Source of the DNA: Nitrospirota bacterium
GTDB lineage: Bacteria > Nitrospirota > Thermodesulfovibrionia > Thermodesulfovibrionales > Dissulfurispiraceae
NCBI GenBank assembly: GCA_040752355.1
Contig: JBFMHE010000005.1
Location: 1-64,000, forward strand
Direction: 5' to 3'
Length of the DNA stretch: 64,000 nt
Below, piece by piece: positions 8,078 through 15,826 of the stretch (the first letter of the stretch is position 1; each line of letters begins with the position of its first letter). The notes under the pieces are model-generated. The model ran no database searches. It was not told the origin of the DNA and saw only the letters and a program-made list of their open reading frames with translations. The translations under genes were made by a program, and so were the position numbers.

Positions 8078-9436
8078 ATGTCGCGCATAATGGTCGTTGA
8101 TGATGACAAGAACCTCCTCGAGCTGATCACGATGCGGCTCGAGTCGTCGGGGTACGAGGTGGTAACCGCCTGCAAAGAGGAGGACGCGCTCGAGGCGCTG
8201 CGGCAGCAGCCGATCGATCTCTCCATTATCGATCTGCAGCTGCTCAGGCGGGACGGCATCTTGCTGATGGAGGAGCTCCATGCGATCAGCCCTGAAATGC
8301 CCGCCATCATTCTCACCGCGCACGGCAGCATCGAGAGTGCGGTCGATGCCGTGAAGCGGGGGGCGTATAACTACCTCACCAAGCCCTTCGACCCGCAGGA
8401 GCTGCTCCTGCAGATCGACCGGGCGCTCGAGAGCCGCAGGCTGAACGACGAGATCAGGCGGCTGAAAGGGCTCGTGGAAGAGCGCTTTACCTTCTCCAAT
8501 ATCATCGCCCGGAGCGAGAGTATGCAGATGGTCCTGGAGCAGGTGGCGCGCATCGCGAAGACGGAATGCACGGTGCATGTGCAGGGAGAGAGCGGGACCG
8601 GCAAGGAGCTCATCGCGAAGGCGATCCACCTCGCCAGCCTGCGCAACGAGGCCCCGTTCGTAGCGATCAACTGCGCCGCCATCCCCGAAACCCTCCTCGA
8701 AAGCGCGCTCTTCGGCCACGAACGGGGGGCCTTCACGGGCGCGGTAAAGAGCTCGCGGGGGCTCTTCGCCCAGGCGGACGGCGGCACGATATTCCTCGAC
8801 GAGATCGGCGATATGCCGCTCTCGATTCAGGCGAAGCTGCTCAGGGTGCTCCAGGAGCGGCAGTTCTATCCCGTAGGGAGTGAAAAGCCGGCCGAGGTGG
8901 ACATCCGGGTCATCGTGGCCACGAACAAGGACCTCGAAGCCGAGGTGAAGAAGGGGAGTTTCAGGGAGGACCTTTTCTACCGCATCCATGTCATCCCCAT
9001 TTACCTGCCGCCGCTCAGGGACCGGCGCGAGGACATCCCCCTCCTGGCGGATTATTATCTGAAGAACATGGCCGAGCAGATGAACAAGCCGCTCAAAGGG
9101 TTTACTCCTGAAGCGATGCAGAAGCTCATGTCCTATGACTGGCCGGGCAATGTGCGGGAGCTGAGGAACTCCATCGAGTACGCCGCGGCCATGTCGCACC
9201 AGGAGACCATCACCGAGGACCTGATCCTCCAGAACAGGGATGTCCAGAGCGAGGAGATCAAGCCGCTCAAAGAGGCGCGGGATGCCTTCGAACGGGGCTA
9301 TCTCATCCGCATGCTCGAATTCACCAAAGGGAACGTGAGCAAGGCGTCGATGCTGGCCGGCAAGTACCGGGCCGACTTCTACAATCTCATGAAGAAGTAT
9401 AATCTCAACCCCGATGTCTTCAAGAAGAATCCCTAG
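8078..9436 (+). CDS. sigma-54-dependent response regulator (GlrR-like)
   Basis: 452 residues. The receiver domain (1-120, Asp in LSIIDLQLL) is followed by an AAA+ domain with GESGTGKE near residue 170, GAFTGA near 217 and DEIGDMPL. The C-terminal DNA-binding helix pair is GNVSKASMLAGKYRADFYNL. The ATG at 8078 is preferred (GGAG 5 nt upstream); a GTG two codons earlier is equally placed behind GGGGGA. It is co-transcribed with the kinase and lipoprotein. The downstream palindrome at 9462 and the sigma-54-like site at 9638 are possible targets. It is a second bEBP, independent of PrsR. Confidence 0.88.
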   Translation: MSRIMVVDDDKNLLELITMRLESSGYEVVTACKEEDALEALRQQPIDLSIIDLQLLRRDGILLMEELHAISPEMPAIILTAHGSIESAVDAVKRGAYNYLTKPFDPQELLLQIDRALESRRLNDEIRRLKGLVEERFTFSNIIARSESMQMVLEQVARIAKTECTVHVQGESGTGKELIAKAIHLASLRNEAPFVAINCAAIPETLLESALFGHERGAFTGAVKSSRGLFAQADGGTIFLDEIGDMPLSIQAKLLRVLQERQFYPVGSEKPAEVDIRVIVATNKDLEAEVKKGSFREDLFYRIHVIPIYLPPLRDRREDIPLLADYYLKNMAEQMNKPLKGFTPEAMQKLMSYDWPGNVRELRNSIEYAAAMSHQETITEDLILQNRDVQSEEIKPLKEARDAFERGYLIRMLEFTKGNVSKASMLAGKYRADFYNLMKKYNLNPDVFKKNP

Positions 9437-9461
9437 CAGTGTGGCTTCTGTTCGCCGTCGC

Positions 9462-9481
9462 CTGTATGAAGAAACATACAG
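9462..9481. promoter_or_regulatory. inverted repeat, candidate activator site
   Basis: CTGTATG and CATACAG are perfect 7-bp arms around AAGAAA, 25 bp after the regulator stop and about 175 bp before the -24/-12-like site at 9638. A related partial palindrome (GTAT-GAAA-ATAC) lies near 9547. No T-run follows, so an operator fits better than a terminator. Confidence 0.4.
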
Positions 9482-9637
9482 CGGGTAAGTAGCTCTTTTC
9501 CCGCACCTTCGGTCCGGGTGATCCTGCTGCCCTCCTTTTTCGGGGTGTATGAAAATACCTTCACCCCCGCTCTCCTCTCAAGGGTATGTTCTCTGTTTTT
9601 CCTGCTAAAACAGCGCTTTGCCGCCTCGTGCCTGTCG

Positions 9638-9651
9638 GGTATGCACTTTGC
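9638..9651 (+). promoter_or_regulatory. possible sigma-54 promoter
   Basis: GGTATGCACTTTGC has GG and GC 10 nt apart and a good TTTGC -12 element, but the -24 part departs from GGCAC. It would drive the genes at 9705 and 9863. It is weaker than the other sites in this region. Confidence 0.35.
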
Positions 9652-9704
9652 TGATGCTCCTGAGGTCTTGATGAGATCGTAACTACGTAAGCCAGGAGTG
9701 CAGC

Positions 9705-9851
9705 ATGAAGCGTATGGTCGTTTTTTGGTATGAGCTCGTCACCATTGATGAGCCGGTGATTACGCAGGGGGTTCCTCTGTCGCTCGCCCGCCTCCCCCGC
9801 TACGCGCGGGAGGCCTTCGACGAGATCGAAGCCCCGAAACTGCTGAACTGA
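9705..9851 (+). CDS. 48-residue small protein, coupled to the next gene
   Basis: MKRMVVFWYELVTIDEPVIT begins a compact frame ending EIEAPKLLN. A GGAG ribosome site precedes the ATG by 6 nt, and its TGA touches the AGGAG of the next gene (9851-9855), which suggests translational coupling. The N-terminus is aromatic and hydrophobic but not a clear signal peptide. No family is recognised. Confidence 0.5.
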   Translation: MKRMVVFWYELVTIDEPVITQGVPLSLARLPRYAREAFDEIEAPKLLN

Positions 9852-9862
9852 GGAGCGTGCGC

Positions 9863-10336
9863 ATGGATAAAGCGGTTCTTTTGATGACAGGCCTCCTGCT
9901 CCTGCCGCTGGGGGATGCTGCGCTGCTCTCCCGCGCCGACGCAGAGGTGAGTATCAACATAGGCATCGGCGCCCCGCTGCCCCCTCCCGTTATCGTTGTC
10001 GAGCGGCCTCCGGAGGTGGTTCTTATCCCCGGGACGAGAGTATATTTTGCGCCCGACATCGGCGACAGCGAGCTCTTCTTCTATTCGGGCTACTGGTACC
10101 GCCGGCATGGAAGCGCCTGGTACCGTGCTGCGCGGTATGACGGCTCCTGGATCCACCTGCCCCCCCGGAGGGTTCCCGTGGTATTCGTCAAACTGCCGAA
10201 GGGATACCACCGCGATTACGACAGGCATGAGCGTATGCCCTACGGGAAGCTGAAGAAAGAGTGGAAGAAGGCGGAGCGGGAGCACCGGAAGCACGAGAAG
10301 GAGCGCCACAGGAACAAGCGCGACCACGACGATTAG
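9863..10336 (+). CDS. secreted basic protein with YxxxYWYR-type motif
   Basis: 157 residues. A signal peptide (AVLLMTGLLLLPLGDAALLS, cut after ADA) is followed by a Pro/Val-rich strand (GAPLPPPVIVVERPPEVVL). Then come an aromatic FFYSGYWYRRHGSAWYRA core and a highly charged Lys/Arg/His/Glu tail (KKEWKKAEREHRKHEKERH). The aromatic core recalls small periplasmic YXWGXW-like proteins, but the function is unknown. The ATG at 9863 is chosen over the in-frame GTG six bases earlier because AGGAG has better spacing. It follows the 48-residue gene directly. Confidence 0.7.
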   Translation: MDKAVLLMTGLLLLPLGDAALLSRADAEVSINIGIGAPLPPPVIVVERPPEVVLIPGTRVYFAPDIGDSELFFYSGYWYRRHGSAWYRAARYDGSWIHLPPRRVPVVFVKLPKGYHRDYDRHERMPYGKLKKEWKKAEREHRKHEKERHRNKRDHDD

Positions 10337-10383
10337 GTTCTATTGCAGAACATAACCGGGAGGTCTCCCTTTGAAAACTTTCT

Positions 10384-10397
10384 GGTCCTGAAATTGC
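10384..10397 (+). promoter_or_regulatory. sigma-54 promoter of the acyltransferase
   Basis: TGGTCC-TGAAA-TTGCAT matches -24/-12 elements, with GG (10384-10385) and GC (10396-10397) 10 nt apart. Transcription would start near 10409, which excludes the in-frame ATG at 10398 and supports the one at 10422. An inverted repeat GTTCT-ATTGC-AGAAC lies about 45 bp upstream. Confidence 0.6.
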
Positions 10398-10421
10398 ATG
10401 GAGCGGGTAAGAGGCAGGCAT

Positions 10422-11111
10422 ATGCTGATCATAAAAAGAGCCGCTTCAGAACGTGAGCTGCAGGACGTGCACGCGCTGCGGTATGCCGTCTATTGTCTCG
10501 AACGGGGCTATGAGCCTCCTGACGACTATCCGGCTAAGGTCGAGGTTGACGGCTACGATCCCTACTCGGTCCATTTCATCGCGTATGCCCCGGCCCTTCG
10601 CGATGTCGTGGTACCGGCAGGCACGGTGCGTCTTATTCTCCCCAACCCCCTCGGGTTTCCTGTAGAGCGCTACTGCAGGGTGCAGGTGCGGAACCGCTGC
10701 AATGAAACAGCCGGGGTCGCCGAGATCTCGCGCCTTGCCGTGAGCGCGGAAGCGACGGCGCGGCTGCGGATCGTTAAGAGCGAGGTTACCTTCGGCCTCA
10801 TCAGGGAGCTCTACCATACGCTGCGGGAGCTGAATATCGAGCGTGTGTTTACTGCAATGACGACCGGCCTCGAGCGTCTACTGAGAGCGTGCGGGCTGAG
10901 CTTCACCGCAGCGGGCCCCTCCGTCGCCTACCATGGCATCAGGACTCCCTTTTACGCCGAGGTCGATACGCTGTTCAAGGGGGCGGCAATGAGCAGGAGA
11001 GGCGCTCTGCAGCTCCTCTGCAGACCGCGGGAGGAATTTTACACTTCTGTAAACCGTACCGACAGCATTGCCTGCTCCGGATCCGCCGCACACCGGGCGC
11101 CGTATTCATAA
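10422..11111 (+). CDS. PEP-CTERM/exosortase-associated acyltransferase
   Basis: 229 residues with the autoinducer-synthase/FeeM-like GNAT layout. The conserved N-terminal block LRYAVYCLERGYEPPDDYP is followed by a D-Y--HFIAY strand, a G-VRLILP strand and an EISRLAVS segment, as in exosortase-linked acyltransferases. The family is predicted to move an acyl chain from acyl-ACP or CoA to a small molecule; the natural acceptor is not known. The sigma-54 site at 10384 and the PrsK/PrsR genes nearby tie it to the PEP-CTERM regulon. GAGG lies just before the chosen ATG. No exosortase gene is in the window. Confidence 0.8.
   Translation: MLIIKRAASERELQDVHALRYAVYCLERGYEPPDDYPAKVEVDGYDPYSVHFIAYAPALRDVVVPAGTVRLILPNPLGFPVERYCRVQVRNRCNETAGVAEISRLAVSAEATARLRIVKSEVTFGLIRELYHTLRELNIERVFTAMTTGLERLLRACGLSFTAAGPSVAYHGIRTPFYAEVDTLFKGAAMSRRGALQLLCRPREEFYTSVNRTDSIACSGSAAHRAPYS
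11038..11053. promoter_or_regulatory. candidate PrsR enhancer palindrome
   Basis: TTTACA-CTTC-TGTAAA is a perfect inverted repeat inside the 3' end of the acyltransferase gene, about 110 bp before the BON-gene promoter. It matches the TTTACACTTTTGT box at 4977. Position and symmetry fit a dimeric bEBP site. Confidence 0.45.
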
Positions 11112-11164
11112 GGCGAAGGATTGTCCCTTTTATCAGGGCACTGCCGGGGCAGAAGACGGAGGCA

Positions 11165-11178
11165 GGCATGCATCTTGC
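11165..11178 (+). promoter_or_regulatory. sigma-54 promoter of the BON lipoprotein
   Basis: GGCATGCATCTTGC has GG and GC 10 nt apart and is identical over 14 bases to the promoter at 5774-5787. It lies 52-65 bp before the ATG at 11230. Confidence 0.7.
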
Positions 11179-11229
11179 TTATACTCAAAGAGAGTGCTGT
11201 GCCATCTCTTCAATAAGGAGGCAGAGTTT

Positions 11230-11550
11230 ATGAGAAAGGCGGACGCACGGAGAGCATTCCTGATGCTGGTACTCGCGGTCTTCCTCGCCACCGGCTGCGC
11301 AACACTGACCGGGAGGACGGCCGGGCAGACCATCGATGACTCGACAATCACCACGAAGATCAACGGGAAGATCATTCAGGACCCCCAGCTCTCGTACCTG
11401 AAGCTCGATGTCGATACCTTCCAGGGAGCTGTGACCCTCTCCGGGACGGTGCCGAGCAAAGCTGCGCAGGACAGGCTCGTCGAGATCGTGAAGAGCACCG
11501 AGGGCGTCAAGAGCGTGAAGACCAACCTGGTCATTCAGCCCCCGCAGTAG
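11230..11550 (+). CDS. BON-domain lipoprotein
   Basis: 106 residues. A signal segment ends in the lipobox FLATGC, so it is lipid-anchored. One BON domain follows (residues 38-104: DSTITTKINGKIIQDPQL, LKLDVDTFQGAVTLSGTVPS, VEIVKSTEGVKSVKTNLVI), as in OsmY-type periplasmic proteins thought to contact phospholipid. AAGGAGG is placed 8 nt before the ATG. Its promoter duplicates that of the PEP-CTERM gene, so it is a likely PrsR target. A terminator follows at 11607. Confidence 0.82.
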   Translation: MRKADARRAFLMLVLAVFLATGCATLTGRTAGQTIDDSTITTKINGKIIQDPQLSYLKLDVDTFQGAVTLSGTVPSKAAQDRLVEIVKSTEGVKSVKTNLVIQPPQ

Positions 11551-11606
11551 CGCTGTCCCGGTTGCCGCTGGATATCCGCCGGCCCGGCTCTCCCCTCTCC
11601 CTTACC

Positions 11607-11638
11607 CCCGGCGCTCTCGGCAGGGTGCGCCGGGTTTT
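11607..11638 (+). terminator. intrinsic terminator after the BON gene
   Basis: CCCGGCGC and GCGCCGGG form an 8-bp stem around a 12-nt loop and are followed by TTTT. Confidence 0.7.
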
Positions 11639-11707
11639 CCCGGATGGAGTATAATAATGCACCATTAGAAGAGAGGCAGCGGAGAACTATCTGCGGACCG
11701 GCGCCGC

Positions 11708-12727
11708 ATGGAAGAGAAATTCATATCCGTCATTATCCCCAACCGCAACGGCAGCGCGACCATCGGCCTCAGCATCGAGGCTGCGCTCGCCTCCGACTAC
11801 CCGCGCTTTGAGGTGATCGTCGTCGACGACTGCTCCACCGACGGCTCGGTCGAGGTAATCCGGCGGTATCCCTGCCGCCTTGTCCGGCTCGCCGCGCACG
11901 GCGGCGCATCGAAGGCGCGCAACCGCGGCGCACAGGAGAGCCGCGGGGAGCTCCTCTTCTTCACCGATGCCGACTGCCTCCTGGCTCCCGGCGCCCTTGC
12001 CGCGGCAAACCGCATCGCAACCGGGCAGGGCCCCGACGCCGCCGTCGGCGGCACCTACACGCGCGTCCCCTACGACGCGGGCTTCTTCAGCCTCTTCCAG
12101 TCCGTCTTCGTTAACTATTCCGAGCTGAAGAGGAAGGACGATCCCGACTACCTGGCGACCCATGCCCTGGCGATCGACGCCCGGACCTTCGAGAGGGCGG
12201 GCGGCTTCGCCGAGGAGTTCATGCCGATCCTCGAAGACGTGGAGTTCAGCCACCGGCTGCGCCGCAGGGGATACAGGCTCATGATGAGCCCCGACATTCT
12301 GGTGCAGCACATCTTCAATTACTCGCTCAGGCGGTCGCTCGGGAACGCCTTCAAGAAGACGAAGTACTGGATAGTCTATTCACTCAAGAACCGCGACCTC
12401 CTCGCCGATTCGGGCACCGCCTCGGTGGAGCTCAAGCTCAACGGGCTCGTCTTTCTTCTGATGGCGCTCCTCATTCTTTTCGGCACAGTCTCCGGCACGG
12501 GCGCCGCCGCCCTGGTCGCGGCAGCTCTCCTCCTTGCCGGCGTCAACGTCGCGGTCAGCAAGGAACTCCTCGCCGCCTTCTCCGGGACCGGCGGGCGGGC
12601 CTTCGCCCTGCGCGCTGCCGCGTACTACATGCTCGTCTATCCGGCAGCGATCTGGGCAGGGACCATCGCAGGAGTGCTCGCCTATTTCCGCACCACTGCC
12701 CCACCGGCCGGCAGGGCGCCTCAGTGA
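11708..12727 (+). CDS. family 2 glycosyltransferase, membrane-anchored
   Basis: 339 residues. The GT-A fold begins ISVIIPNRNGSATIG, with the nucleotide-binding VIVVDDCSTDGS and a metal-binding FFTDADCLL. The acceptor region follows (LEDVEFSHRLRRRGYRLMM). The last third (about 240-330) has three or four membrane helices. Such enzymes transfer sugars during exopolysaccharide or glycolipid synthesis, consistent with exosortase-linked polysaccharide. A TATAAT at 11650 is its likely -10. It is separated from the next operon by 213 bp with a separate promoter. Confidence 0.85.
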   Translation: MEEKFISVIIPNRNGSATIGLSIEAALASDYPRFEVIVVDDCSTDGSVEVIRRYPCRLVRLAAHGGASKARNRGAQESRGELLFFTDADCLLAPGALAAANRIATGQGPDAAVGGTYTRVPYDAGFFSLFQSVFVNYSELKRKDDPDYLATHALAIDARTFERAGGFAEEFMPILEDVEFSHRLRRRGYRLMMSPDILVQHIFNYSLRRSLGNAFKKTKYWIVYSLKNRDLLADSGTASVELKLNGLVFLLMALLILFGTVSGTGAAALVAAALLLAGVNVAVSKELLAAFSGTGGRAFALRAAAYYMLVYPAAIWAGTIAGVLAYFRTTAPPAGRAPQ

Positions 12728-12810
12728 ATCCTGCACGGGTCGGAGCAATGAGGCGCCCGAGACGTACATGCTCGGAAGGGACCCCGACCCCCTGACCGCA
12801 GCGAGGGCAC

Positions 12811-12839
12811 TTGCGTCAGAGTACTTCTACGGCTATATT
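12811..12839 (+). promoter_or_regulatory. sigma-70-type promoter of the dehydrogenase set
   Basis: TTGCGT, a 17-nt spacer and TATATT stand about 100 bp before the first gene (12941). Confidence 0.5.
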
Positions 12840-12940
12840 TTAAGTAGCTATGAACGGTGTCTCGAGAAACGGCACGAGGGCCCGGCCCTGAGTGATATCA
12901 GGATCTCCGGCCCGGAGCAGCCGGAGACGAGGAGGTGTGC

Positions 12941-13384
12941 ATGGACACATGGGAAAGCTGGCCTCCGCAGCGTTTTTTCTATCTCTTCATAGGGCTCGCC
13001 TATCTGATGCTCTGGGTGCAGGTGCTCCTGTTTCATTGGCGCGGCGCCTTCCGCCACTGGTCCATGTGGGGACCGGTGCTCTTTGCGCCGGTGCTGGCGG
13101 TTATGGGTATTCTCTACTCCTTCATGTACGGCGGGTGGCTGAACTGGCTGTTCGTCATTCTCTTTGCCGTCGGAGCGATCGAGGGCATACTCGGCGCCCT
13201 CTTCCACTTCAAGGGCGTTAAACACTATATCGGCGGCTTCTCGCTCAGGAATTTCATGGTCGGCCCGCCGCCGATCCTGCCCATGATGTTCATGACGCTC
13301 TCCCTCGTGGCGCTGCTGGTGTACTTCGCATGGCCGGGACCGGTGACGGGACCGGCGGGAGGCGGATATGCGTTTATCCCGTAA
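12941..13384 (+). CDS. small integral membrane protein of the GMC dehydrogenase operon
   Basis: 147 residues with about four hydrophobic helices (FFYLFIGLAYLMLWVQVLLF, LFAPVLAVMGILYSFMYGG, WLFVILFAVGAIEGILGALF, FMTLSLVALLVYFAW). Start at ATG 12941 behind GAGGAGGTG. It overlaps the gluconate-dehydrogenase subunit 3 gene by 17 bp and so is translated with it. No heme-binding motif is seen. It may anchor the dehydrogenase or pass electrons to the membrane, but that is inference from the operon. Confidence 0.65.
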   Translation: MDTWESWPPQRFFYLFIGLAYLMLWVQVLLFHWRGAFRHWSMWGPVLFAPVLAVMGILYSFMYGGWLNWLFVILFAVGAIEGILGALFHFKGVKHYIGGFSLRNFMVGPPPILPMMFMTLSLVALLVYFAWPGPVTGPAGGGYAFIP

Positions 13385-13967
13385 AGAGCTGAGCGGCTAC
13401 ATGGAGAACTGGGACGACCGGACCCGCGCGGTCCTGGTCCTGCGCATGGAGGAGCGCTTCAGGCGTCTTGCGCTCGAACATTTTTCGAGCGATGAGGCGG
13501 TGCTGCTCGGGGCCGTGCTCGACCGGCTCATCCCCCAGGATGAAGGCGAAAGGATCGACCTCGTCGGCTTTGTCGATGGAGCGCTCGGGAAACCGCTGGG
13601 ACGGGGTGATCGCCGGGAAGGCATTCCCGAAGAAGCGGGCTTGTTCCATAAGGGCCTGACGGGGATCCAGGAGACCGCCCAGGCCATGTTCGGCAGGTCT
13701 TTCGTCGAGCTGCATGAAACCCAGCAGGATGCGGTCCTCGGCGCCATACAGGACGGGGCTGCGAAAGGAGGGGTATGGAGGGATATCCCTTCCCCGTATT
13801 TCTTTACCAGGCTCATGACCAAGGCGCTGACCGGCTACTGCGCCCACCCTTTTGCATGGATGCGCATGGGGTTCCCGGGGCCGAGCTACCCCGAGGGCTA
13901 TGTCTGGATCACGGAGCAGGAAGTCCAAGCGAGACGCAGACACTTCCCGGGGTGGAAAACGCTCTGA
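13368..13967 (+). CDS. gluconate 2-dehydrogenase subunit 3 family protein
   Basis: 199 residues resembling the small (gamma) subunit of membrane GMC dehydrogenases: the segment FSSDEAVLLGAVLDRLIPQD, a central helical block, and the C-terminal YPEGYVW. Subunit 3 is often exported by the Tat route with its large subunit; no Tat signal is present here. It is followed 91 bp later by the GMC flavoprotein, its expected partner. The substrate need not be gluconate. Confidence 0.75.
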   Translation: MRLSRKELSGYMENWDDRTRAVLVLRMEERFRRLALEHFSSDEAVLLGAVLDRLIPQDEGERIDLVGFVDGALGKPLGRGDRREGIPEEAGLFHKGLTGIQETAQAMFGRSFVELHETQQDAVLGAIQDGAAKGGVWRDIPSPYFFTRLMTKALTGYCAHPFAWMRMGFPGPSYPEGYVWITEQEVQARRRHFPGWKTL

Positions 13968-14058
13968 AAAGCGAACCTCAACCGCCTGACTGCGCAATAC
14001 GTGGACAGCGGTGATGCTCCTTTTATCGTGGTGATTGGCGACTTCCAGGGAGGGCTTT

Positions 14059-15702
14059 ATGAAACCGATGCGGGAGACGATGAGGCGGTACAACGGCCCT
14101 GTCGATGTATGCGTCGTCGGGTCCGGCGCCGGAGGCGCCGTCGTCGCTAAAGAGCTGGCAGAAGGCGGATTGTCGGTGGTGGTCATCGAGGCGGGCCCCT
14201 GGCTCGATACGCGGGAAGACTTCGTCAATGACGAGCTGACGATGCTCGACGGGCGCCTCGACTGGGACGATCTGCGCATTACCGCGGGAGAGGACCCCCT
14301 TGCGATGGGACGGAACAACACCGGCCGCGCGGTCGGCGGCAGCACGGTGCACTATACCGCAGTCACCCTTCGCCTCCACGAGGAGGACTTCCAGGTGAAA
14401 ACCCGCGAGGGGGTAGCTGACGATTGGCCGATTACGTACCGGGAGCTGGAGCCCTACTACCGGAATGTCGAGCACTACCTCGCCGTATCGGGACCGCGCC
14501 GTTTCCCCTGGCCCCCGTTTTACGGACCCTATCCGCATCCGGAGCTGCCCTGGAGCGCGCGGGACCGCCTGCTCGGCGAGGGCATGATCAACATGGGCCT
14601 GACCCCCGCAAAAGCGCCCCATGCCATTATCATGGGCAGCAAAGGAGACCGTTCGCCCTGCATGATGTACGGCTTTTGCGCCAACGGGTGCAAGTCCGAT
14701 GCAAAATCGAGTACGCTCGTCACCTATATCCCCGATGCGGTGAAAGCGGGCGCCGAGATCCGCGACCGCTGTTTCGCCGTCCGGGTCAATACCGACAAGC
14801 GGGGTATGGCGCGGTCGGTGAGCTATATCCACGAAGGCAAGACGCTTGAGCAGGAGGCGGAGATCATCGTTCTCTCCTGTTATGCCGTCGAAACGCCCCG
14901 CCTGCTGCTCAATTCGGCAGACAGCCGGTCCCCTGACGGGCTCGCGAACTCGAGCGGCATGGTCGGAAGGAATTTCATGGTGCACCTCGGCGACAACGTC
15001 ATCGGGAGGTTCGACAGGCCGATCGACAACTGGATCACGCCGCCGGTCGGCATCATGAATCAGGACAGGTACAGCACCGACCCGAAGGCCGATTTTGTCC
15101 GCGGCTACACCCTTGAGGCTTATAATATGTTTCCGGTGGAGTTCTTCACCACGCTCGTCGAGACCAACCCCTATCTCTGGGGGAAGCGGCTGATGGACAT
15201 CGTGGATCAGTACGACGCCTATACTGTCCTGGGCAACGTGGGAGAGGTGCTGCCCGATGAGCGCAACTTCGTGAGCCTCGCTGAAGAGAGGGACCACTAC
15301 GGTGTCCCTGTTGCCAAAGTCACCTACTCGCACAGCGAGAATTCGAAGAGGATGTCGGAAGCCTCCATGCGGCTCTGCGAGGAGGTCCTGAGGGCAGCGG
15401 GCGCTCGCGATATCTATCGCATGCCGGGGACGATCCACCTGCTCGGCACCTGCCGCATGGGGAATGACCCGGAGACCTCGGTCATCGACAGGTGGTGCCG
15501 CTCCCACGACATCCCCAATCTCTTCATCTGCGACGGCAGCGTCTTCGTAACCGGCGGCGCCGTTAATCCCAGTCTCACCATCCAGGCCCTTGCCGTACGG
15601 ACAGCCGAGCATATACGGAAACACGGCAAGAGACATGCGCAGAGGCGGACAATCGTCGCCGGGGCGCGGGAAGAGCCCTCGCCCGCGCGCCGCTGGGAAT
15701 GA
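14059..15702 (+). CDS. GMC-family FAD oxidoreductase (large subunit)
   Basis: 547 residues. The N-terminal FAD site is VCVVGSGAGGAVVAKELAEG, with Glu of VVIEAGPW for ribose. NNTGRAVGGSTVHY follows, as do MYGFCANGCKSDAKSS and the C-terminal active-site block TIHLLGTCRMG and FICDGSVFVTGGAVNPSLT. ATG 14059 has GGGAGGG upstream. GMC enzymes oxidise alcohols or sugars. With subunit 3 and the membrane protein it should form a respiratory dehydrogenase. No cytochrome c subunit is present, so the electron path differs from the textbook enzyme. Confidence 0.85.
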   Translation: MKPMRETMRRYNGPVDVCVVGSGAGGAVVAKELAEGGLSVVVIEAGPWLDTREDFVNDELTMLDGRLDWDDLRITAGEDPLAMGRNNTGRAVGGSTVHYTAVTLRLHEEDFQVKTREGVADDWPITYRELEPYYRNVEHYLAVSGPRRFPWPPFYGPYPHPELPWSARDRLLGEGMINMGLTPAKAPHAIIMGSKGDRSPCMMYGFCANGCKSDAKSSTLVTYIPDAVKAGAEIRDRCFAVRVNTDKRGMARSVSYIHEGKTLEQEAEIIVLSCYAVETPRLLLNSADSRSPDGLANSSGMVGRNFMVHLGDNVIGRFDRPIDNWITPPVGIMNQDRYSTDPKADFVRGYTLEAYNMFPVEFFTTLVETNPYLWGKRLMDIVDQYDAYTVLGNVGEVLPDERNFVSLAEERDHYGVPVAKVTYSHSENSKRMSEASMRLCEEVLRAAGARDIYRMPGTIHLLGTCRMGNDPETSVIDRWCRSHDIPNLFICDGSVFVTGGAVNPSLTIQALAVRTAEHIRKHGKRHAQRRTIVAGAREEPSPARRWE

Positions 15703-15826
15703 CGCCGTCCCGGCCTCCCGTCATGCCGGTGCGCCCGGCATCACGCACTGATTGAGCATAGGCCATGCCTCGTCCGCGGGCCGGGGCGCATTTTGCATTT
15801 GGCCCGGAGATTTGTTAGGGTAGGTA

